This document shows, in pieces, positions 1 through 8,300 of a stretch of DNA of 14,357 nucleotides. This DNA is from Zygnema cylindricum (taxonomy: Eukaryota > Streptophyta > Zygnematophyceae > Zygnematales > Zygnemataceae): the NCBI GenBank assembly GCA_037447655.1, contig JBBHKE010000357.1, positions 1-14,357 on the forward strand, written 5' to 3'. Within the stretch, counting starts at the first letter, position 1; each line of letters starts with the position of its first letter. Both the position numbers and the translations under genes were made by a program. Under the pieces are notes generated by a model. The model saw nothing but the letters and a program-made list of their open reading frames with translations, was not told where the DNA came from and did not search any database.

Positions 1-1
1 T

Positions 2-220
2 GACTCTCAAGGAGCCCTAGCTCTTATGAGCAATCCAGTACATCATCGAAGGACCAAACATATTGACATCCAGTACCATTTCACCCGAGAGGCCATTGCG
101 GCCGGCACACTCACCTTCTAATTCTGCCAGACTTCTCTTCAATTGGCAGATTTCCTTATTGAGGGCCTTTATCGACCTCAGTTTGACCTTCACAAAACTT
201 TAGCCAGCCTTAACTTCTAA
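2..220 (+). pseudogene. Ty1/copia polyprotein, RNase H C-terminal remnant
   Basis: One frame from base 2 reads a typical Ty1/copia RNase H end. It starts with a D-S-Q-G-A-L-A-like strand, then the signature NPVHHRRTKHIDIQYHF, then REAIAAGTL, and later QLADFLIEGLYRPQF, ending at a TAA at 218-220. One in-frame TAA at 119-121 breaks the frame, so the copy is dead. The N-terminal part (gag, protease, integrase, reverse transcriptase) lies outside the window. The stop is followed at once by a polypurine tract and a TGTTGG LTR start, as expected of a copia 3' end. The family call is firm because the HH-RTKHID-YHF block is diagnostic. The lineage within copia cannot be told. Confidence 0.88.
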
Positions 221-221
221 C

Positions 222-233
222 GAAGAGAGAGGG
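222..233 (+). other. Polypurine tract of the copia element
   Basis: An all-purine run (GAAGAGAGAGGG) lies two bases after the last copia stop codon and directly before a TGTTGG LTR start. In the family this primes plus-strand DNA synthesis. Confidence 0.7.
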
Positions 234-469
234 TGTTGGAAGATCAGGCTTTGATAAAAGTATTCTACGTTTGTAAAACTAGAGCTGTTTTAGAATATCG
301 AAATCTAGCATTCTAGAGGGTTTCAGTATCTAGGATACCGATATTCAGTCTGCTAGTTTGCTAGTCTGTCCTATCCTCTCTGATCTGTTTTTCTCTACGT
401 ACCTTAGGTGCGATTACAATAGAATCCAGTAAAAGATCGCTTTATAAATCCTAACCGGATCCTTTGAGT

Positions 470-489
470 GAAGGGTCAAGTGACCCTTC
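470..489. repeat. Perfect hairpin in the LTR
   Basis: Nine-base arms GAAGGGTCA and TGACCCTTC are separated by two bases. Weaker outer pairing CTAAC (451-455) with GTTAG may extend the stem. Confidence 0.75.
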
Positions 490-512
490 GAGTTAGGAAA
501 GTTACTTCAGTC

Positions 513-532
513 TCCGAGAGGTCACTCTCGGA
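513..532. repeat. Second perfect hairpin in the LTR
   Basis: Eight-base arms TCCGAGAG and CTCTCGGA enclose the loop GTCA. The hairpin lies 23 bases after the first one. Confidence 0.75.
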
Positions 533-708
533 TATTTTCTTTCTTCCCTATTTATAGTCTGTTATGTTTTGTCTATTTCATCAATTCAAAAACTTATAGT
601 TCAGGCTGTCCTTTTTTTCACTATATTTTCTCTTGCCATGACTTCTAATCTAATACTACCCCTTAGTCCCCCTCTCTTCACACCTTCGAGTCGACAAGGT
701 GTTTTCTC

Positions 709-2958
709 TTGGATCGAGACTCTTTAATTAAAGCCCTTACGACTTCTCCACTTTTTTCAGCGGGGGGCCCTTCGGGCACTGTTTATGAGTTATTTCGTGA
801 CGTTTTGCCTCGGAATTTGGTGCTTGGGGGTTTGATATATTTTTTCGAGTTTGTTCCCTTATTGCGGCTGGCACTGTCCTTTCTCGTATTTGAGATCTCC
901 TCACAGCCTCCCGCCCCGTAGCTGTCACCAAACCCAATGGGGGAATCCGTCCTATTGCAATGGGCGAGGTATTGTACCAATTGGTTGCCCGTGCCATCTG
1001 CATCCAGCTCCAACCCGCTTTCCATGTTTATTTCTCTCCTCATCAGTTCGGAGTGGCAACTCGAGGGGTTTGCGAGGCCGTGGTCCACGGTATCCTGGCC
1101 TTGATAGATGCCCATCCGGATTGGTTAGTCCTCCAGGTGGATGTTTCCAATGCTATTAATATAGTGGATCGGAATGCCATTTTTTCGGTGCTTATGGTTG
1201 CACCTTCTCCGATTGTCCAAATATTCCCTTTTGTGAGAGCTTTTTATTCTCTAAGCATTTCCTTTCTTTCTCCACTGATGACGATTTGGTCCCACTTTCC
1301 TCCACGACTGGCACTCGTCAGCGTGATCCTCTTGGGGGCCTTTTGTTTGCCGTAGAACATTACCGCGCCCTCCGAGCTTCCACAGTTGCTTACAATTTTT
1401 GCCTTTTCCCTTCAGTTGCGGATGACACACACATTATTGGTCCTTCAGACCAAGTTATACCGGCCTATAACTTTTTCAAGGCTCGTTTGGCCGAACTCAA
1501 TCTTTCTCTCCAACGCAGTAAGTGTGTGGTTTGGTCCCCTCGCCCTATTCCTCCTCATTTCACCCCCCTCCTGATTTCTATTCTCCTTCCGAGAGCATTC
1601 GTGTGTTGGGTTGCCCGCTTGGTTCTGATTTCGTACGTCAGGAAAATCCTTGATTTCGCTCTTCAGACAGATTTGTCCCATGTGGACGACCTTCCTCACC
1701 TTTCTGATCCCCATGTGGCATTTGCTCATCTAACACGGTGTTTCCCCCACCGGCCCCCCTTACCTTACTGGCACTTCCCCTCCCGCCCCACCTTTTTTGT
1801 CCTCACTTTCTACATTTGATAATCGCCTCATGGATGTCCTTCACACTTTGTTAGGTCGTGGGGCTTTTGATTGCGAGTCTGGGCCTGCACGCATCCAGGC
1901 CTCTCTTCCTATCTCTGTTGGCGGTTTAAGTTACTCTCGACAACGCGTGTTGCTCTTGCCGCCTATTTGGGAAGTTGGTGCCTTGTTGCTTCCACTACTG
2001 TCTCTTGTTTTCTGGTCGGGGATGTTCCTATTCTTGTGATTGTGGTTCCCTGTGTTTCGAAAGGTGATCTCGCCTTCTAGGGGTCCCTTTTGGATGCATC
2101 ACGGTCTTTTAATCCGGCTGGTATCGAGAACATGCCATTTTTTTCCACTCTTGTTACGACATCAGTTTCGCATGTTCAGGAATCCATTTCTGATCGGGTT
2201 GTCACCGCTATTAAATCCGATCTTCTCGAGGCGCTTCCTTCCGATTCTTCGCGTGCACACTTTCTTTCTTGTGGCAATCTTGGTTTTGGAGCTTGGCTAT
2301 TGGCTGTCCCTATCTTATCCACTCTTCGTTTCACCCCGGCTCAGTTCACCACGGCCCTTAGGTTCCGGCTTCGCCTCCCTCACCCACCTTTGCTTGGCTC
2401 ACTTGTTTGCTCTTGTGGCCACGTTCTCGCGACCGATGGGGTACATTTGCTTCGTTGCTCCCACCGGGGCGAGTTGATTCTGGCGCACGACACGATTCGA
2501 GACACCATCGCTACTATCGCTTCTGAGGGGGGTTTTTATGTTCGTCGAGAAGTCTCTCACATTATTCCTTCGCGTCGGATTGACCTTATATTACTTGATG
2601 GTGCGCATCGTACATTTGGTGACATTGTTTTGGCTAACCCTACCTCAACTACTGTTGTCAACCAAGCGGCTCGGCATGTGGGAGTGGCCGCCCGTGACGC
2701 GGCTAAGAGGAAAGAGCGTGATTATGCCAGTGGCAACGCTATGGATGGCTTCATTCTGATGGCGGTCGAGATATTTGGTTGTTTGGGTGTGGCTTTGGAC
2801 GAGTTTTTCAGTACTTGTGGTCGGCGCTCGTTCGAGCGGGGGGGACCTGGAAGCCCTTCTGTTTCAATACTTCTTTTTATCGTCAACGGTTTTCCGTGGC
2901 CCTACAACGGGTGCAGACTTGTATATTACTTCGATCCTCTATTGCCGTTATGGATTGA
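709..2958 (+). pseudogene. Reverse transcriptase pseudogene (non-LTR type)
   Basis: The protein can be followed only by hopping frames. Segment one (709 to about 840) reads DSLIKALTTSPLFSAGG. Segment two (about 842-1241) has an in-frame TGA at 891-893, then KPNGGIRPIAMGEVLYQL and the catalytic motif A, VDVSNAINIVDR. Segment three (about 1265-1600) has motif B, TGTRQRDPLGGLLFAV, motif C, PSVADDTHIIG, and SKCVVWSP. Further shifts fall near 1600, 1650, 1790, 1940 and 2860. In motif A, Ala-Ile-Asn replaces the more usual Ala-Phe-Asp/Asn, and in motif B, Gln-Arg-Asp replaces Gln-Gly-Asp. From 2090 the frame is open through the zinc knuckle (C at 2408 and 2414, H at 2444, C at 2456) and the endonuclease-like region. 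After about 2860 the frame that keeps YRQRFSVALQRVQ ends at TGA 2956-2958. The copy cannot encode one working protein. Confidence 0.85.
2408..2830 (+). other. Zinc knuckle plus restriction-endonuclease-like domain of the non-LTR element
   Basis: In the frame starting at 2090, residues C107, C109, H119 and C123 form a CxC-x9-H-x3-C knuckle. It is followed by SRRIDLILLDG, FGDIVLANP, a basic AAKRKERDY segment and MAVEIFG. A zinc knuckle followed by a D...D...K/E region at the C-terminus of a non-LTR reverse transcriptase is the layout of elements that use a restriction-like endonuclease for target nicking (R2, CRE, Utopia and related clades). Assigning the region to that fold is inference from motif layout. 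I cannot say which clade it belongs to. Confidence 0.5.
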
Positions 2959-3345
2959 CGACGTGTTCCGAAACTCCCTCCTCGTGCTCCTCCGGGATTC
3001 GGGGACTTACTTGGTTGCTTTCCGTAGATTTCTAGTTATGTTGGGGGTTCTTTTGATACATGTTGGATTTTTCCTTTGGTTTTTGTTGTGTTTGGTGTTT
3101 TGTTTGTTGGGCTTTGCTTTTTTGGGTGTTTCTATTTCCCGGCCATCCTTTTGTTTTTTCGTTTTTTTTGCCTTGATTTTCCCTTTTGGTTATTCCCCCG
3201 TCATGAGGTTTTTCAGTTTTAGCAATTCTACTTTCTTCTATTCCTATGGACTCAGATGGTTTATAATCTTGCCTTTTAATAAAGTCGGCCACATTTTTTT
3301 TTTTACTCTGTATACTTATTGCTGTGGGCTGGCTAGTGTTGTGTA
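2959..3345 (+). other. T-rich 3' untranslated tail of the retroelement
   Basis: After the last stop the sequence is strongly T-rich, especially 3040-3200. It has no coding signal of its own apart from a fortuitous open frame of hydrophobic codons. AATAAA is at 3278-3283. Some residual coding-like text just after the stop suggests the terminal TGA may itself be a mutation. Confidence 0.4.
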
Positions 3346-3408
3346 GTACAATCATATCACGATAAAACTGATACCAATAGTAATCGGCTGTATAAGGATG
3401 AAGGGTCC

Positions 3409-3699
3409 CGATATATTGGTCCGGAACCAACAAAAACGTATCGCCAATAACTACCACACAGGAGGGTTAGTTCATACAAGTACAGAATTAATGGTACAGA
3501 ACATAAATAAAGTTCAAACTGTGTACGGAGATATCACGACTGGTGGGGGGATTTCGAGAAATTTTTCACAATCCATTTCGCACCAGATTAGGGAGTTATC
3601 GCCGATAGTTCTTGGCCCCATAATTATCAGTAATTTATCACAATATATCGGAAATTTGTCACGATTACACCTGTAGCGAACCATTGAGCCAATATATCG
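3409..3699. repeat. Possible small element bounded by CGATATATTGG inverted repeats
   Basis: CGATATATTGG at 3409-3419 and its exact reverse complement at 3689-3699 bracket about 290 bases. These are rich in TATCG/CGATA words, including a third copy near 3643-3650. It could be a MITE-like remnant, but the arms are only 11 bases and no target duplication was seen. Confidence 0.25.
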
Positions 3700-5233
3700 A
3701 TTATCGGTAGGTAAAATAAAAGCACTTTCTTTTATTGAAAAACGGCTACCATTACACAACACTATGTTTGGTTAGACACAGACCGATCATGACCAGGAAA
3801 AGAAATACTGCCTACAATTCGAACACAACATCTTCCAATATTTGGTTAAACTACAGCGTTGTGCAGTATACAATACAGTTTTTCTGACCTAAGGGCCTTA
3901 GCTCAACTGAACTCAATAACTCAGTACTTTGCCTCCAGACAGAGAATCAGAGTTCTAAATGTTGAACTAAAATTAATTTGCACAAGTCTTCGCGAGGAGA
4001 GAAACCTTTATTGAGGCAAATCAAGGAGGCAAAATTTTCAAAAAAGAGAAGTCATTATTTAGGTTATAGATACATGCATAATTTTGCACAAGGTATTTCA
4101 GATTTTTGCACAAGTATTTCAAAGGTTGAATAGGAGAAAACTAATAAACTGATCATGTATACAATTGTTCGAACATGTGCAGGCTTTGTGAGCAATTCTT
4201 AAATCCAACACTTGACATTGGTATCAATGAAGTTGAAAACAAAAATCCTTCATTAAAATATACACAATTTCTGCACATTTCTGATTTTACAAACTTATCA
4301 CCACAATGTTGAGCATCCAGTCACAAATTGCAAATGCTTTGCAACTCCATATTCCAATTCTTGACAATGGAACTGCCTTCCACGTTCGAGAATAAATAAA
4401 CTTTTTAACTGCATTGTCAATGTAAAAACATATAAGAAAACAATTCATTCTATACGCCTGCGAATCTGACACCTTTTTACATAAGCAAGTTACTAAAATC
4501 GGCTAGAATAGAACAAAACTAAAGAAACTGGATGATACACCAAATTCTAGGCACTGACAACAACTACATTTTTATTCATAAGTCAGTAAATTAAGAAAAA
4601 CATCAATAATCTGATCCGGGATACAATTTACTTGGATATTTTGAGTTCGATTAAAAAACAGGTTGTATAGGCAAACATATATCAGTGAAACTATTGTCGA
4701 CCTTTCAAAAAAAAATGTGCAAGAAAATGCACCGAGCAGCTTCTAAGGCAGAACAGCTGCTATCAAGCAAAATAAAAATCATTACGCATAAGAACAAACA
4801 TGACAACTTATTGAAGAGGGAATTTCTAGCTTACTATGCATGGGGGCATGAAAATTTCTTATCTGTGACAGTCACAGATTTGCATGCCACATGCAGCCAC
4901 AAACCTCATAATCCCAGCCATTGTTGTCCAAGTTTCCTTCCTCTATTCTCTCGGAATACTCAATTGAGTGCCCAAATAGAAACAACAGCAACAATCTTGG
5001 ATGTCCTCTTTTGAACACGATAGTCCCCATGAATCACAGAAACAGGGCAGTGTCAGAGTCTCTGTAAAGATAAATAACTTTCTATATCATACAAGCAAGG
5101 AAATTTTCATTTCTGTAAAGACAATACTTTAAAATGATTAAATGTGAATCACACTGCTTCAGCACATCAGCATATCAATAATTAGTACTGTATTTGCAGA
5201 TTGGAGCTCTCAAAAGCTCTAACAGCCTGAAAT
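3700..5233. other. Intergenic region downstream of the PAS-receiver gene
   Basis: This AT-rich stretch holds no gene I can support. It contains a short imperfect direct repeat, TTTGCACAAGGTATTTCA near 4084-4101 and TTTGCACAAGTATTTCA near 4106-4122. It probably includes the 3' untranslated region of the minus-strand gene. Open frames here (for example 4685-5014 plus, 4287-4472 minus) show no recognisable domain. Confidence 0.5.
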
Positions 5234-5234
5234 T

Positions 5235-5302
5235 CTGTAGAAAACATAGAAAATGTGACAATTTCATTTCTCAGACAACCTCCAAAAGGATTCTCAACAT
5301 AC
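5235..5302 (-). other. Possible 3' UTR intron abutting the stop codon
   Basis: The TAG stop at 5305-5303 is followed immediately by GTATGT, a strong donor. A TTTTCTACAG acceptor ends at 5235, giving a 68-base intron. It would lie wholly in the 3' untranslated region. Confidence 0.35.
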
Positions 5303-8300
5303 CTACAAGCTGGCATCTAGGCTCCTAGGCTTTCCACTTCCTCTCTGGTTCAGCACACTGCGCAGGCGATGAATAAGCTTATCCCATGTTAAAGGCTTGC
5401 TAACGAACTCATCAAAGCCACTCTGTGCACACTTAACCATGTCACCATCTGCTTCACCCCTCCAAGAGAATTGAACCAAAAAAAAGTCAGTCGTGAAATA
5501 ACTTCCATCTTCACCAATGCCAAATGCCCGGGCTTCTCAAAGCCATGACACACTAAGGAATCCATCACCATCTCTGTCAAATCTGCTTAGCTAACACGAT
5601 CACGTGTTTTTTCCCGACTTGAAGGTCAACGACTGAAGCGACGCAGTTTGGGGCCCAAAAAGGAATTGGGAGGCCCTATTAATTCAAATATTCTCCCCGA
5701 ATTACGATCTACATGCGTTTGTACTGCTGTACTTTTCAGACTGCCCAAAACATTGGACATCTAGAAAATAACATGAGAAAAAAAAACGCCAAAAGTACGA
5801 AGGGGTGACAAAATGTTCCTTGGCAAGTATTTGGCAGAATTACACCTAGACTCAAATTATGTGTCGTTTCGCACTTTCTTTTATTTGTCGTTTTGCACTC
5901 CTGTTCACTTCGCAATAAAAGGGATACAAACTGGCGTAGCACATTAAATATTTAATGCCATGTAGGGTTCAAATGCTGGAAGACCGTCCTATTTAAGTGT
6001 GAAAACGACAACGCACTTTCCCCCAGGAAATTAGAACCCACTTTGTCAGACTTGGCAGCTTCTGATATTTGGATTAGCTGGTTCACGTTTCCTAAACTAA
6101 GCAAAATTCCGTATAAGCCAAACCAGCCACTGGACAACTCTACAAAAATCCATCAGTATATTTTATAAAGTTGTCACACGACTGCCATAGAAGCTTCAAC
6201 ACACAAAACGATCACATTGGCAAACTCCATACAACAGATGGCCCACCTGTTACATTGGAAGTGACAGCAAATATGAGCATTCGACGCCTTTTTGGTGTTT
6301 GACAAGATTCCCAATCACGAAACTGCTCTACCTGCATTGTTCATAAATTTTTTATTTTTTCAAAACACAAGGATAGAAAAAACTAACTATATGCCAGCAG
6401 TGATAGCACAAACAGCAGTAGAAACGCATAGAGAAAGTCAAATATAGCTTACTCTATATCAGTGCCTATCAACATATATCAGAACAGAAACACATTTTGA
6501 ACATTAGATACATTAAACCATCGCTGAACCAGCAACTGCGTCATTGTCCCAGCACAACATCAGGCACAAAACATAGTGGTTGTGACACCGGAAGCATGTC
6601 ATGCAGCACCATTCATTGTAATCTTCGTGAAACGCCTGAGCCTATTGTCAGATTACAATAAATTGTTGGCCCATGAAAGTTCGGCCTACACCTGAAAATG
6701 GCTAGTGCAAACAAGCAGTGAAGATGGACGATTACACACTTCAATGTCAAATCCGTGGGATTCAGAGCAGAGGCGGAGCATCATGATATGTAGTGCAAAA
6801 TGCGGATTCATTTTAAGCCTCACCGCTCTCAACCCATCAAGAACAGGCATGATGAGGTCCATCAGCACAAGATCAAATTGTGGCGGTAGCTCCTCGCCCT
6901 CTAGGAGGCCCTCCCGCTGATAAACCGACAGCTCCTCACCGATGTTACCCTGCATCACCTCTAGCGCCTCCTTTCCATTACAAGTCACTGTTACTTGGCA
7001 TCCTAGGCTTTCTAAAAGTCGTTGCCCCATGGTGCGATTTACCACATTATCCTCCACAAGAAGAACCTGCCCAAAAGAACAGCACACACATCAACAGACA
7101 AGTCATATCGGCACAATTTCCCAGAATAGTTCACATGTAGCATGAGAGAAAGCTGAGGGACATTCAAAACTGTTTAAAACTACAGATTTTAAACAAGATA
7201 AACAACAGGCCCAGTCTGAACTCACTTTTTGACCACGAATGAGGCTAAGATCCTCCTGTGGAAGACCAGCTCCAGCCAACACCTGTGAGGGGCGTAGCTT
7301 GGGCACAGCTACAGCAGATGGACCCAGAGGTCCGCCCAGTCCAGCCCCACCTACAACCCCTGGCCCTGTTCCCGGGCCAGGCCCAGGCTGCTGTGCCGGG
7401 GGCGGTCCAGGTGGGCGACGGCCAGCAACACGAGCAGCACTGGGTGCTGTAGGGCCACTACGGGCCACTGGTGGGGGAAGCTCAGGAAGGTTGCGAGCAC
7501 CCTTACGCCAAATGGTCTCCACTTCCTCGACCGATTCCGCGCTGCTGGTGAAAAGAACAAGCTCATGACTCAGATTCGGACCACAACCTCTAACACCAAA
7601 AAAAATAAAAAAAATAATAATAATATATATATTGAGAACAAAATCACTACAGAAATGACGCGTGCAATACAAACAAAAGTAAAAACATAGATCAGAAACG
7701 AGAACAGACATAATTTGGAATGAAAGAGTAAACTGTAAATATCACCTTTCTTGTCTTGTATCCTCAGAAACGTTGGCCAGCTATAAAAAAAACATCAAAA
7801 CCAGCTTAGGGACATTAGGTCAGGGAACAAAGAAAGCATACATGTAACCAGGGTCTAAAAGAAGAGGTGATTTAAATCAAGAAAAGGTACAGACAGTGCT
7901 AATACAGACTAAGGAATACAGAGTGAGTGTAACTAGACAGAGCCAATAGACAGAATGATCATGACTTTGTATTCCAAAACATTCAAAAAAACCATTAACC
8001 CAAAAGGTCATCCTTCAAATTACGTCAAAGTGCAGAAGCTCACTCCTGTAATCGGAAGCAGAGCTCGCAAATCATCCCTTTCAATCCCCCTGTCAGAATT
8101 TCCCCCTTCCTCCTCTAATCCACCACGTCCTCTGCTATCTCGCACCTTATTTGCATCAAATGCAGGAGCAATTTTGCCCAGCTTGCTTCCTGTAGTGGCT
8201 GCATTGGCACGACTTTTATCTGATTGTAGAATCACTTCAGAGTCATAAGGAAGGGAGTATGAACCTGTCCCCGGAACAGCTCGTCTAAGAAGACCTGCAC

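Larger units (their letters stand above)
234..583 (+). repeat. Probable copia 3' LTR (right edge uncertain)
   Basis: The LTR starts with TGTTGGA right after the polypurine tract. It holds two TATA-like stretches, at 441-449 and 549-556, and two perfect hairpins (470-489 and 513-532). I placed the right edge at TTCATCA (577-583) because copia LTRs commonly end in CA. No clean TCCAACA mirror of the left end was found and there is no second LTR in the window to compare, so the right edge is a guess. Whether it still promotes transcription cannot be judged. Confidence 0.5.
640..3305 (+). mobile_element. Decayed non-LTR retroelement with C-terminal zinc knuckle and endonuclease-like region
   Basis: The body of this element is a reverse transcriptase reading frame (about 709-2958) broken by frameshifts. 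A T-rich 3' part with AATAAA at 3278-3283 and a T run at 3294-3304 follows. Both element edges are approximate: I saw no clear target-site duplication and no long poly-A tail. No LTRs flank it, and the neighbouring copia LTR belongs to another element. The family is the plant-type reverse transcriptase in which a CxC-x9-H-x3-C knuckle and a D/E/K-rich C-terminal domain follow the polymerase. A second fragment of the same family is at 11637-11795, so the family is repeated in this genome. Confidence 0.75.

Noticed and set aside
3032-3457. 141-residue Lys/Gln-rich minus-strand frame
   Set aside because: It is the complement of the T-rich retroelement tail. The bias explains the open frame.
3398-3676. 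92-residue plus-strand frame
   Set aside because: It overlaps the TATCG-rich repeat candidate and shows no domain.
4287-4472. Possible extra minus-strand exon downstream of the receiver
   Set aside because: All three minus frames are open over about 80 bases, so openness is not informative. The receiver frame already ends at 5303.
4685-5014. 109-residue plus-strand open frame
   Set aside because: It has no domain, an odd composition and no supporting splice or promoter signals. It lies in the probable 3' flank of the minus-strand gene.
7239-7568. Open plus-strand frame rich in Pro, Gly and Arg
   Set aside because: It lies opposite the Pro/Gly-rich linker exon. The GC-rich codons keep several frames open, and the minus frame is the one that splices in phase.
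6250-7711. Full hybrid histidine kinase
   Set aside because: The receiver resembles those of hybrid kinases, but no H-box or N/G1/F/G2 ATPase motifs are found in any frame of the linker or introns.
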